Part shown: piece by piece, positions 19,945-28,572 of the stretch
Position numbering within the stretch: position 1 is the first letter of the stretch
How the letters are laid out: each line of letters starts with the position of its first letter
DNA from: Shewanella psychropiezotolerans
GTDB taxonomy: Bacteria > Pseudomonadota > Gammaproteobacteria > Enterobacterales > Shewanellaceae
DNA: 64,000 bases
Assembly (NCBI RefSeq): GCF_007197555.1
Contig: NZ_CP041614.1
Location: forward strand, 2,472,001 to 2,536,000
Direction: 5' to 3'
Made by a program: the position numbers and the translations under genes
The notes under the pieces: generated by a model
Told to the model about the DNA's origin: nothing
Databases searched by the model: none
The model's input: the letters and a program-made list of their open reading frames with translations, nothing else

Positions 19945-20518
19945 AAAACCTCCTTAACAATAAATAGATTAATCAGTATATCTGTTTATCGTGTGTATAT
20001 TTGAAATGACAAAATCTAAATTAGATCTTGAACATTAATTAATACCTAAGTGGAAGCGATGTCAATCAAAAGTTTATTGTGACGTTTTGATTCATTTGAG
20101 CGTGTAGGTGTTTGCTTTGTTGTTTTTTGGTGTTTTTAACTGCTATTTAGAATGGGTCTTTAATACGTTATTTTTAAATGATTATTCTGGAGAGAAAATC
20201 TATTTCACTAAAATGTTTTGTGAGGAGAAACTGGATAGCTTCATTGTGAATGAAGCCGAAGGATAGTTCATAGGTGTTGTATTTACAGTGATGAATGAAG
20301 TCAATAATATGTTGGTTAGGGCCGATGACATCAAATTTAATATTATTGATCAAGTAGGTTGTCAGTTAAGAAATATTACTTGTTAACGTAAAATTATTTT
20401 GTAATATAGCTAGTGGTAAAGGTAAGTAAGAATAGGTTTTTAAGGTGTTGAGGTTTTTGATTTCGAGTCATTTTAAAATAGAAGTAATCAGGTTTGGAGA
20501 TGATTAGTTGTATCTCAT
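19945..20518. other. Gene-poor AT-rich region
   Basis: No supported gene. Short plus-strand frames (for example around 20209-20265 and 20270-20390) look like residues of decayed coding sequence but carry stops and no ribosome sites. Confidence 0.5.
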
Positions 20519-20953
20519 TTAGTTTGTGGTGGTTGTAAAATAGGAGCGAAAGATGAAGTATCTGATTTGGAGAGCTAAGGTAAGATTATTGATCGAAAAG
20601 CACTCGGATTCTGCTGAGGGTTGGGAGTCTTTGGCTGATTGGAAGGAATATTTTATCATGGGTTTTACCCCACTTAGGGCAATCCTCAATGTCAGAAATA
20701 TAGCTAGTGAGAATGTCGAGTGACTGTGAACATTTGGGTAAACGACAGCACTTCTCTCAACACTGCCAGTATTTTCAAGCTGGCTAAGGGTTTCAATCAC
20801 TCCTCCTGTTAAAGCTGGCTCATTATAAATTGAGTCAGAACCTGCTGTCTGAATTTCACCATTTACACCCCTAACACTTTCTTCGTTTCGAATAAAACAT
20901 AGACTTGTTCGATTAGTTTTATCGCCAAGTAGAACATTTAACCAGCTATAGAC
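20519..20953 (-). pseudogene. Minus-strand coding relic carrying repeat copy 1
   Basis: An open frame of about 144 codons runs leftward from after a stop at 20954-20956. Its middle (LLGDKTNRTSLCFIRNEES, then GEIQTAGSDSIYNEPALT and GVIETLSQLENTGSV) is mirrored by a second copy at 23587-23720 and a shorter one at 27322-27402. The other copies end soon after this point, so the downstream part of this frame to 20519 is probably not original. There is no convincing start. The family is not recognised. Confidence 0.4.
20750..20885 (-). repeat. Dispersed repeat, copy 1
   Basis: About 130 bases share most positions with copy 2, including the exact block attgagtcagaacctgctgt and a highly similar gtttcaatcactcctc-tgttaaag block. 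Read leftward, both copies encode QTAGSDSIY ... GVIETLS.LENT.S, so the repeat derives from a gene. Confidence 0.8.
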
Positions 20954-21108
20954 TCAGTATGTTATTGATTAGCAATGGGCGGGTAGGGTTTTTAACTTAA
21001 GTTTCAATTACTTGGTTGTGTAGCTGTCCGTAAGGCTAGTTACGTTAATCTTGTTTTTCAGTTTAAATATTCAACGAAAGGGCTCGTTATTATATTTGGA
21101 GTTTAATT

Positions 21109-21624
21109 ATGGAAAAAGTACTTAACTCTTTCGCTCATCGCACTCAATCAGTCCGTGAGAATGAATTGGAACTGTTATTGTTTAGGCTAAATGCGACACA
21201 AATTTTTGGCATAGATACTCAAAAAGTCAGAGAAGTGGTTAAGCAACCTCTGTTTAGAGCTCTGCAGACGCCACATCGCTGCATCAACGTTGAAACGAGT
21301 ATACGTGGCACATCGATTTCGGCGATCGACCTCAGAGGTTTGATGGGGTATAGGGATGTCATTGGTGAGCATGAAAATAATATGATCATCACTGAGTATA
21401 ATGGCAGTGTTCAGGGATTTAAGGTGGGTGAGTTTTTAAGAGTCGTTGAAATATCCAGACGGGATATCTCATCGATATCTAAGGTTGTTCGCTCCGATAA
21501 ATACTTAACCGGGATATCTACCATTATGAACGTAGAGAGAATGGGGAGAATCGATCCTGTTTTCATCATAGATCTTGAGAAAATACTGGTGGACCTCGTC
21601 GATTACGAAACTCTGAAATGTTGA
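21109..21624 (+). CDS. CheW-domain protein (CheV-like without receiver domain)
   Basis: 171 residues matching a CheW scaffold domain: LELLLFRLNATQIFGIDTQKVREV at the start, the ISAIDLRGLMGY loop, and a C-terminal IDPVFIIDLEKIL. An N-terminal linker (HRTQSVREN) resembles that of CheV, but no REC domain follows, so it ends where CheV would continue. It probably couples chemoreceptors to CheA or modulates an array. The stand-alone REC protein 1.4 kb away could be a functional partner, but this is inference. Good GGAG ribosome site. Confidence 0.82.
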   Translation: MEKVLNSFAHRTQSVRENELELLLFRLNATQIFGIDTQKVREVVKQPLFRALQTPHRCINVETSIRGTSISAIDLRGLMGYRDVIGEHENNMIITEYNGSVQGFKVGEFLRVVEISRRDISSISKVVRSDKYLTGISTIMNVERMGRIDPVFIIDLEKILVDLVDYETLKC

Positions 21625-21660
21625 ATTCGAGAGAATTGTTGCTGAACATGTCTAGATTTT

Positions 21661-22371
21661 TTATTTTTCTAAATCAATAACTTTGCAGCGTATCGGTAGC
21701 GTTGGCATGCTGGCACCTGAGGATAAGCTACGGACGAAATCGATGGCTTTTATCAGATCTTGTGGTTCAATTTTTAGGTCATTCGCGATACGTCCATCAT
21801 TAGTCATATCAGTATCTACGACACTTGGACATAAACAGCAAACTTGAATGTTATCAGGAAGAAGTTCCTGATAAAGAGATTGACTATAGCTAACGATAGC
21901 CGCTTTTGTGGCTGAGTAAGCCGCAATTTTTGCTACGGGCTCTAAACCAGAGGTAGAACCTAGGTTATAGACTTCACCGTAACCTTGTAACTTCATTTTT
22001 TCGACCACCAAATTACATGTCATGATAGTCGAGACTAGGTTTACGTTTATCAACTCAGAAAGCTGATCGAGAGTTAGGTTGGTGTGTCCAGCCATTAAAA
22101 TACCGGCACTATTGACCAAAACATCAATCGTGTCGTGGCGCGCTATAATGGATTTAATCGCTGATTCAACTTCAGTGGGCTTGTTGAAATCTACCGTAAT
22201 GGTTTCTATATTGTTTGTTGTATACAGTGATTCCAGCTCCAATTTTGTCTGGTTAAGGTTGTCCTTATTTCGGGAAACTAAAATAAGCGAGTAACCTTGC
22301 TGAGCAAAGTAGTGAGAGATAGCTTTTCCAATACCACGACTAGCTCCTGTGATTAACGCAAATTTGGACAT
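21661..22371 (-). CDS. Classical short-chain dehydrogenase/reductase
   Basis: 236 residues with the full classical SDR set: cofactor loop TGASRGIG, VNSAGIL, catalytic Ser in GSTSGLEP and YSATK. The C-terminus (PTLPIRCKVIDLEK) is short. Preference for NADP is suggested by the SRN after the second strand. It is convergent with the CheW gene. Substrate unknown. Confidence 0.88.
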   Translation of the reverse strand: MSKFALITGASRGIGKAISHYFAQQGYSLILVSRNKDNLNQTKLELESLYTTNNIETITVDFNKPTEVESAIKSIIARHDTIDVLVNSAGILMAGHTNLTLDQLSELINVNLVSTIMTCNLVVEKMKLQGYGEVYNLGSTSGLEPVAKIAAYSATKAAIVSYSQSLYQELLPDNIQVCCLCPSVVDTDMTNDGRIANDLKIEPQDLIKAIDFVRSLSSGASMPTLPIRCKVIDLEK

Positions 22372-23119
22372 GAGTGGTGACCTTTATCATTAGTTTTTGG
22401 CAATATACATTTTTTTTAGGACTTTCACAAAGTTGAAATATTGTTATAAATATCGAGTCTAGCGGTTATAAGATGTGTGTTACCCAACCATCTATCATAC
22501 GTTTGATGCTGTGTTTAGCCCTCACTTCTCCTTAAATGTTGCGGCCTTACTGAGTCAGTGGCGGCTGATTACCATCGAGCAGAGACTCTGTTGCAACCAT
22601 AAGAGAATTAAAGCGTTCCTTATGAATTTGAGGGCATTGTTCTGCGAGTTAATCGTGTCGTATTTTAGTATCGCGGATGGTGTTGTTATCTGGTTTGTTT
22701 TTGGCGTAAAGAAAGACAGTAATGATCAGTATACGTATGAAAGGCAAAGGCAAAGGCAAAGGCAAAGGCAAAGGTGGTTCTGTTTAATATGAATAAAGTG
22801 CAGTTTGGTTTTAAACCTTCGTCGCTTATTCTAGTGACTAAATTAGGATGTTAGCTTGCTAGTTTCCTAACATTATAGGAGTCAAGAATTCTGCCCAAAC
22901 GAAACGCCTGTAACCTTAGAAGAGTATTTAGGTTGGCTTTGGTTAAAAAACCTAGTTTGGGTAATGAAATGATATTAAACTGTAGCGATGAACTTGCTAA
23001 ATTTATTCGGCATTATCAAACGAAATGAATGTTTTTTTTCGTTCCTCAACATTTTAGTAAGAAATTTATTGTCCATTATTAGGGCGCTACACACATTTTT
23101 AGGTATGGAGTACCTTTAT
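22372..23119. other. Region without a convincing gene; contains a short hexamer tandem repeat
   Basis: An open frame at 22475-22792 exists but has no ribosome site, an odd composition, and ends in a run of Arg-Gln dipeptides produced by the hexamer repeat. I see no homology-like pattern. Confidence 0.5.
22740..22774. repeat. AAAGGC hexamer microsatellite, nearly six units
   Basis: Five perfect AAAGGC units plus AAAGG in direct succession. Located about 370 bp beyond the SDR start, outside clear genes. Confidence 0.9.
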
Positions 23120-23443
23120 ATGAAAAAATTGAATTTATCAGTACTTTTATTTACTTTGTTTTTCTCTTTGGCAGCGACTGCTAATAGCAGTTTTCGTCTA
23201 GAAAATGGCAAGCTGTTAACTATAGGTAAAAGTAAGTCTGAAATCATAATGCTCGCAGGTTCGCCAATTTCTGCAGATGTTGAAAAAGTAGCAATAGACA
23301 AGGGTCAAGATGGTGACTCAGTAAAGCGGGAAGTGTTAACTTATAAGCTAAAAGGCTCTATTGGGGGCTTCTACCTTGTTGTTGTAACCATTGAAAATAA
23401 TAGAGTTGTATCCATTACATCAAAGCAATATGAGCGTTTTTAA
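23120..23443 (+). CDS. Small secreted protein, DUF2845/SmpA-like
   Basis: 107 residues with a clean Sec signal (MKKLNLSVLLFTLFFSLAAT, cleavage near ANS). The short domain GKLLTIGKSKSEIIMLAGSP, then VLTYKL and FYLVVVTIENNRVVSI, resembles DUF2845/SmpA-like periplasmic proteins. The frame is open upstream to 22988, but the ATG at 23120 with GGAG nine bases before it starts exactly at the signal peptide. Function unknown. Confidence 0.7.
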   Translation: MKKLNLSVLLFTLFFSLAATANSSFRLENGKLLTIGKSKSEIIMLAGSPISADVEKVAIDKGQDGDSVKREVLTYKLKGSIGGFYLVVVTIENNRVVSITSKQYERF

Positions 23444-23570
23444 CTGTTTGGTTATTAATTATGTATAGCAAGGCGGTTAAGCGGGAATAAATACAGTTGC
23501 TTGTGTTCACTTCGTTCACTATTTTTAGCCAAACTGTATTTCCCCTCTTAGCTTAGAAGACTAACTTAGA

Positions 23571-23745
23571 CATATATGGCATAATTTTAGTGTTCAATAC
23601 TGTCAGTGTTTTCAAGTCGGCTAAGTGTTTCAATCACTCCTCTTGTTAAAGCCAGTTCATAATAAATTGAGTCAGAACCTGCTGTTTGAATTTCATCGTT
23701 TTCGTCCCTAAATACCCATTCCTAACACTTTTTTAGCTCCGAATA
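23571..23745 (-). repeat. Dispersed repeat, copy 2 (with leftward coding relic)
   Basis: Read leftward, a frame from about 23720 to TAA at 23587-23589 gives FRDENDEIQTAGSDSIYYEL and ends LENTDSIEH. This is the best-preserved copy of the shared C-terminus. Its edge catatatggcataattttag is echoed after the phospholipase gene at 26203-26243. Confidence 0.8.
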
Positions 23746-23912
23746 TATGGTCCAGTTTTATTGGGGAAAATAAATGCTCCTGTTCTTTCCCTGAGTTAGC
23801 CCCCTTTGATACCAAGGTAAAAGATGACCTCGATGTAGTCATACTGACTTATTTCTTTATTATAGTGCTCTGCTTCATCTCTATTTTCAACGAGGTAATT
23901 ACCTTGATAAAA
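23746..23912. other. Short spacer before the lipoprotein-phospholipase pair
   Basis: No gene is seen. It presumably carries the promoter for the two following genes. Confidence 0.4.
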
Positions 23913-24026
23913 ATGCGTATATGGGTTGTGAGTCTATTTTTAGCCATCTTAGTGATGGGGTGTGATCGTAACAATGATGACGATAAAACGTCAGTAAATA
24001 TTCACTGTCCACCTCAACAGAAATAA
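23913..24026 (+). CDS. 37-residue lipoprotein upstream of phospholipase C
   Basis: The ATG at 23913 opens a 37-codon frame with a basic start, a hydrophobic core and a lipobox (LAILVMGC, Cys at residue 17). A short acidic tail (DRNNDDDKTS) and a C-terminal CPPQQK follow. Aspartate right after the Cys (C-D) would favour retention in the inner membrane by the Lol rule. It ends 11 bases before the phospholipase C start, so the pair is almost certainly co-transcribed. It is too short for standard gene calls. It could be a chaperone or immunity-like partner for the phospholipase (inference). Confidence 0.6.
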   Translation: MRIWVVSLFLAILVMGCDRNNDDDKTSVNIHCPPQQK

Positions 24027-24037
24027 GGGATCTACCT

Positions 24038-26161
24038 ATGTCACTTTGTATGAGTCGTCGTAAATTTCTAAAAAATGCCAGTGTTGGATCTGCAAGTGTA
24101 GCGGTATCCGCCATGATCCCCGCTTCCATTGCAAAAGCACTATCCATCTCTGCGAATACCAAACATGGCGATATTCGAGATGTAGAACACATCGTTATTT
24201 TGATGCAAGAGAATCGTTCATTTGATCATTATTTCGGTAAGCTAGCAGGGGTGAGGGGATTTGCTGAACGTCATCCTGTACCGACGAGTTACGGCAATAT
24301 TTGGCAACAGAAATTTACGGATAGATTAATTTATCCGTATCACTTAGATGCTCGATTAGGTAATGCACAGCGAGTAAATGGTACACCACATATTTATCCA
24401 GATGCGCAAGATGCCTGGGATTTTGGCCGCATGAATGCGTGGCCTACGCACAAAGAAAAACAATCGATGGCGTATTACACTGAGGCGGAGTTACCATTTC
24501 AATACGCTCTCGCGAATGCTTTTACCCTGTGTGATGAGTATTACTGTTCGTTTCATGGTGGTACGAATCCAAACCGTCTTTTTCTTTGGACTGGGATTAA
24601 TCATCATGCCGCAGATCCAAATGTTCCTGCTATTACCAATGATTTTTCAAATTTAGGCAAGCCAAGTGAAGGTTATACGTGGAAAACATACCCAGAGCGC
24701 TTAGAAGAAGCGGGCATAAAATGGAAGGTTTATCAAAATCTCCCCGATAATTTTACAGACAATCCACTGGCCGGATTTAGGCAATACCGAGAGGCTAACG
24801 CACAAAAAGGCAATGATTTAGATGGCAAGCCATATCCTGTTTGGGCAGAAAATGATAATGCGATTAACCCGCTATTGAAAGGGGTTAGCAACACCATGTC
24901 AGACGATGGCTTTTTAGACAGCCTGAAAGTGGATATTGCCAATGGAACCCTACCAGAAGTTTCTTGGATTATTTCGCCCGCTGAGTATTCGGAACACCCG
25001 GGGCCATCAAGCCCGGTACAAGGTGGCTGGTACACACAACAAGTCTTAGATCTTCTAACGGAAGATCATGAGGTGTGGAGTAAAACGGTCTTTATCGTTA
25101 ACTTCGATGAAAACGACGGGTTTTTCGATCACATGCCGCCACCGTGTGCGCCGTCGATTGAAAACGGGATCAAGTATGGTGACAGCACCATAGACACTTC
25201 TGGAGAATATCACTCAGACGATCATCCTTATGGTCCGGGGCCGCGTGTTCCTGCTTTGGTTATTTCGCCATGGAGTCGAGGTGGTTGGGTGAACTCTCAA
25301 GTTTTTGATCATACCTCTATCATTCAGTTTATAGAGTCTCGCTTTGGTGTGATTGAAGAGAATATTACCCCTTTCAGACGTGCGGTTTGTGGAGATTTAC
25401 AATCGACTTTAAATTTCACGGATCCGAATGCTGAATCCTTAATGCCCTTACCTGTTATTAACAAATATGACGCGGATCAAATAAGAGAGAATCAAGAGAC
25501 ACTGCCTCAATTAGATCCGCCGTCTGAAGCCGAACAAGGCTTTCCCGTCACAGGTCGTGGGATTCGTCCATCTTGCGCGCTGCCTTATGAATTACATGTC
25601 AATGCTGCTGTTGATAATGCTGATTTTTGCATCAATTTACAGATGAGCAATACAGGGGAACAAGGCGTTGTTATTCACGTGTACAACATGTATGAGCTGG
25701 ACAGTATCCCTCGTCGCTACGCGATTGGTAGTGGAGAAAACATCAATGCGTCGTGGTTGGCAAATGAGAGTAACAATGAATATGATCTATGGCTGCTTTC
25801 TGCCAATGGTTTTCACCGCCGTTTTAAGGGGCGTTGTGATAAGACAGTAGCAGCGACGCAAGAGATATCAGTCTGTTATGACGTCACAAAGACAGATCCC
25901 GCAATTATCATCACGTTAAAAAATCAAACAGAGAAAGATGATGAACTAACTGTCGATTTTAGTCTTTATGAAAAAAGTAATGTGCAAACGTATCTGGTTA
26001 CTGCTGGTACAGAAATGGAAATTAGGCAGTCAGTAAAAACGTGGGCTAATTGGTACGATTTTACCGTAACAAGCAAAGATACTGGATTATTACGGCGGTA
26101 TTGTGGACGCATTGAAACAGGCCTTCATACTTATTCTGATCCGCTGTTAGGTTTGCGTTAA
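24038..26161 (+). CDS. plcN: Phosphocholine-preferring phospholipase C (Tat-exported)
   Basis: 707 residues of the bacterial PLC family (PlcH/PlcN type) that cleaves phosphatidylcholine or sphingomyelin to diacylglycerol. A Tat signal SRRKFLKNASVG lies at residues 6-17. The catalytic domain shows HIVILMQENRSFDHYFG, EYYCSFHGGTNPNR, FIVNFDENDGFFDH and GPGPRVPALVISPWSRGG. Two C-terminal DUF756 beta modules start at about residues 510 and 610. The ribosome site aaggga favours ATG 24038. The gene is bracketed by fragments of a dispersed repeat (23571-23745 and 26203-26243), which suggests it moved as a cassette. The convergent yegS-like kinase could act on its product. The symbol is by similarity only. 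Confidence 0.9.
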   Translation: MSLCMSRRKFLKNASVGSASVAVSAMIPASIAKALSISANTKHGDIRDVEHIVILMQENRSFDHYFGKLAGVRGFAERHPVPTSYGNIWQQKFTDRLIYPYHLDARLGNAQRVNGTPHIYPDAQDAWDFGRMNAWPTHKEKQSMAYYTEAELPFQYALANAFTLCDEYYCSFHGGTNPNRLFLWTGINHHAADPNVPAITNDFSNLGKPSEGYTWKTYPERLEEAGIKWKVYQNLPDNFTDNPLAGFRQYREANAQKGNDLDGKPYPVWAENDNAINPLLKGVSNTMSDDGFLDSLKVDIANGTLPEVSWIISPAEYSEHPGPSSPVQGGWYTQQVLDLLTEDHEVWSKTVFIVNFDENDGFFDHMPPPCAPSIENGIKYGDSTIDTSGEYHSDDHPYGPGPRVPALVISPWSRGGWVNSQVFDHTSIIQFIESRFGVIEENITPFRRAVCGDLQSTLNFTDPNAESLMPLPVINKYDADQIRENQETLPQLDPPSEAEQGFPVTGRGIRPSCALPYELHVNAAVDNADFCINLQMSNTGEQGVVIHVYNMYELDSIPRRYAIGSGENINASWLANESNNEYDLWLLSANGFHRRFKGRCDKTVAATQEISVCYDVTKTDPAIIITLKNQTEKDDELTVDFSLYEKSNVQTYLVTAGTEMEIRQSVKTWANWYDFTVTSKDTGLLRRYCGRIETGLHTYSDPLLGLR

Positions 26162-26202
26162 AAACGGAGCTTGTTCTTTATCGAACCGTCCAGCGATAAA
26201 CA

Positions 26203-26243
26203 GTCCATATATGGCACGATTTTAGGCTTATTGACTGTTAGCG
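26203..26243. repeat. Fragment of the dispersed repeat edge
   Basis: ccatatatggcacgatttt closely matches catatatggcataatttt at about 23572, and the similarity continues into actgt-ag. It overlaps the last codons of the yegS-like gene. Confidence 0.5.
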
Positions 26244-27170
26244 CATTAAAACCGGGGAATCATCAGGGCAAACTAACTTGACAGCACCAGGGAGCACACG
26301 GATATGGTGCGTGAGGTGAAAGGTGGGTTCACCATCTAAATTTACTGGTAGTGGAGTGTCAGAAGTTAAGGTGATTTCTGTCACTTGCATTCGATTGACA
26401 TATTCACCGCTAACATGGGGATCTTTAAGTTCATCAACGACTTGCTTAAGTGCTGAACTTGGGAAGTGTTTCACCAAGACGACATCAAGCAATCCATCGT
26501 TTAATAAGGCTTTGGGCGCAAGGTTTTGTCCTCCGCCCGCTAATCGGCCATTACAGATCGCGCCCAATAGTCCAGCACCTTGCAGTTGGATCTGCTGTCC
26601 ATCTGCTAAGGTTGCTGCGATTTTTCCTTGATACGGCGTAAAGTTAAGGGCTTGTATAAGTCCGGAGATGAAATAGGCTTGCCCGCCTAATAGATTTTTT
26701 AGTTCAACAGGGGTATCAACGGTGATTTGTGCGCCGAATCCGGCCGATGCAACATTAATAAAATGGCGGTCATTCGCCAGAGCTAAATCAATGGGATGTG
26801 CGGTAGCGGTCACAGCAAAGCTCAGGGCAGTGTCGATTTTTAATGGGATAAGGCATGCAGTGGCAAAATCATTGGCCGTGCCGAGTGGTAATATCGCGAG
26901 CTCCATCTCTACCTTATTAGGATGAGCTGAAGTGGTTGGGTTAGCCAAAATAGCTAACGCATCGGCAACTTCATTAACGGTTCCATCACCACCACCGGCT
27001 ATGATACGGGTGATGTTAAGTGCGGCAGCTTCCTTAACATAACGAGCCACATCCCCGCCTTCCCACGTACAGCGAACCTCAATGCTATGTCCTTGCTCTC
27101 GAAGTAAGTTAACAGTCTGCCTAATGAGTGGCAAACCTGCTTTCTTGCCGTTAAGAATTAACATCGTCAT
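26238..27170 (-). CDS. yegS: YegS-like lipid kinase (diacylglycerol kinase family)
   Basis: 310 residues. The nucleotide loop GGGDGTVNEVADAL and the second motif LPLGTANDFA are exact family signatures, and NLDGEPTFHL closes the C-terminal domain. Family members phosphorylate phosphatidylglycerol or diacylglycerol with Mg-ATP. Convergent with phospholipase C, 77 bp apart. A metabolic link (PLC makes diacylglycerol, the kinase converts it to phosphatidate) is plausible but inferred. Confidence 0.88.
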   Translation of the reverse strand: MTMLILNGKKAGLPLIRQTVNLLREQGHSIEVRCTWEGGDVARYVKEAAALNITRIIAGGGDGTVNEVADALAILANPTTSAHPNKVEMELAILPLGTANDFATACLIPLKIDTALSFAVTATAHPIDLALANDRHFINVASAGFGAQITVDTPVELKNLLGGQAYFISGLIQALNFTPYQGKIAATLADGQQIQLQGAGLLGAICNGRLAGGGQNLAPKALLNDGLLDVVLVKHFPSSALKQVVDELKDPHVSGEYVNRMQVTEITLTSDTPLPVNLDGEPTFHLTHHIRVLPGAVKLVCPDDSPVLMR

Positions 27171-27321
27171 AGTGAGTGTTCAGTCCTGAAATTGGCTGAT
27201 TATTCAGCGTATGTACTATACCTTAGACCAGTACTGAGGTCTGGCCACAATAATAAACAGCACCATCCACATTTAATGATACTGGCAAGGTTAAATATTT
27301 CTTGTGAGCATGAGTTAAAAA

Positions 27322-27402
27322 TTACTCCTCCTGTTAAATCCTGCTCATTATTGAGTCAGAACCTGCTGTCTGATTCTCATCATTTTCGCCCTCAAAAAAA
27401 TA
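27322..27402 (-). repeat. Dispersed repeat, copy 3 (truncated)
   Basis: actcctcctgttaaa and attgagtcagaacctgctgt match copies 1 and 2. Read leftward it gives GENDENQTAGSDSI and then a stop, because a few bases present in the other copies are missing. It lies 24 bases before the phage-derived genes. Confidence 0.75.
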
Positions 27403-27425
27403 ACCAAGACACCCAGGATTGTTAG

Positions 27426-27545
27426 ATGAAGACTCCTTGGCCACGTTCCTTTTATGCAGCAGCGATTATGGTTGGGGGATGTGGTTTCCCTCCGCCAATA
27501 CTCATTGGGCCGGAAGAGGGGCCCCTTGGCGTTCGCAGTACATGA
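27426..27545 (+). CDS. 39-residue phage-type small ORF
   Basis: The ATG at 27426 opens a 39-codon frame (MKTPWPRSFYAAAIMVGGCG ... EEGPLGVRST). Its TGA (27543-27545) overlaps the next ATG at 27542 as ATGA, the same coupling used by the following two tail genes. It may be the last piece of a tail-assembly chaperone or a small tail protein. The family is not recognised. Confidence 0.4.
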   Translation: MKTPWPRSFYAAAIMVGGCGFPPPILIGPEEGPLGVRST

Positions 27546-28165
27546 AAATTCGCCGTTTTGAATATATCCCAGAGGCGACAACAGGCGCAATTTACCAGAA
27601 TCAGGGAGAGTCCTATCCTAAAGATTTTTTCAGAGCGTTAAACGGACTGACCGTGGCGAATCAATTGGCTCAAGTGTATGCCAGTGCCCCCACGGGAGAG
27701 AGCATTTATTACACCGTTGAAATGAGCAGTCCCACGCTTAATATTGAAGGTCATCCGCCAGGAAAGGTGTACTTAGTGCGGGGCTTTGACGCGCTGACGG
27801 CAAAAGATCATCAAGGCAATCTGATTGAATATCACGCGGCAGGTATTGAGATCCAATTCCCGAAAGTGGGTGAGGGCAATAGCACGTTGAATATCGCGGT
27901 GCCTAATGTGAATGGCGAGGTCTCGCGAAGCTTAAGGGTCATTAAGGAGGCGGGCGACAAAATTGAAGTGATATTGCGTTTGTACACCAGCTCTGGCTAT
28001 CAATCTGGCCCTGCTGCCCCAGAGCTGCGATTAACCGCCAAAAGTTATGAGAAAAAAGAGGGGGTGATCACGCTGGTGTGTGGCTGGAAAATTGAGTTTA
28101 TCAATAAAAAGTGGCCCGCAAGAATCTATACCGCGTCGGATTACCCCGGCTTGGATTATCTGTAA
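27542..28165 (+). CDS. Phage minor tail protein, DUF1833 family
   Basis: 207 residues from ATG 27542 (MKIRRFEYIPEATTGAIYQN). The pattern YYTVEMSSPTL, GFDALT and a C-terminal VCGWKIEFINKKWPARIYT resemble DUF1833 proteins found just before the tail-tip genes of siphophages. An upstream in-frame extension to 27419 exists but begins in the coding relic region and lacks a start with a ribosome site. Its stop overlaps the next gene as TAATG. Confidence 0.65.
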   Translation: MKIRRFEYIPEATTGAIYQNQGESYPKDFFRALNGLTVANQLAQVYASAPTGESIYYTVEMSSPTLNIEGHPPGKVYLVRGFDALTAKDHQGNLIEYHAAGIEIQFPKVGEGNSTLNIAVPNVNGEVSRSLRVIKEAGDKIEVILRLYTSSGYQSGPAAPELRLTAKSYEKKEGVITLVCGWKIEFINKKWPARIYTASDYPGLDYL

Positions 28166-28572
28166 TGGCGATTGCGTATAGCCACTTACTTCGTTACCGC
28201 ACCGTGCCTTATGTCGATGGTGGGCGAGACCTGAACGGCTGGGATTGTTATGGCCTGGCGCGGTATGTGGCTCAAACCCATTATCATTACTCAGAGCTGT
28301 CCATATTTGACACCATTTTAGCGGCCAATAAACGTCAACTCACCAAAGCCTACCGCGCAGAAACAACCACGTTAACGCGCACGAATGCGGTAGCCGATGG
28401 GTGCTTGGTGGCTTGTCTGCAGCAGGGTGTTTGTGTGCACCTTGGCATCGTCGTCGAGGTGAGCGAGAACAACCAGCTGATCGTGCTTCACACGGGCGAG
28501 AAAACAGGGGGCTTAATGACGCCGCTCCCGTTGTTTTTACATCAACAGCAGCAACTGGAATTTTGGCAATGA
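28165..28572 (+). CDS. Phage tail NlpC/P60-type peptidoglycan hydrolase
   Basis: 135 residues. The catalytic Cys is C28 in LNGWDCYGLARY, the His is in VCVHLGIVVE, and a C-terminal IVLHTGEKTGG strand completes the papain-like core. In siphophages this enzyme (the C-terminal part of lambda gpK) sits beside the tail tip and opens the cell wall during entry. Here it lacks the Mov34/JAMM half that lambda gpK has. The stop overlaps the next start as ATGA. Confidence 0.8.
   Translation: MAIAYSHLLRYRTVPYVDGGRDLNGWDCYGLARYVAQTHYHYSELSIFDTILAANKRQLTKAYRAETTTLTRTNAVADGCLVACLQQGVCVHLGIVVEVSENNQLIVLHTGEKTGGLMTPLPLFLHQQQQLEFWQ

Noticed and set aside
22475..22792. 105-codon ORF
   Set aside because: No ribosome site, biased composition, and its tail is produced by the AAAGGC repeat.
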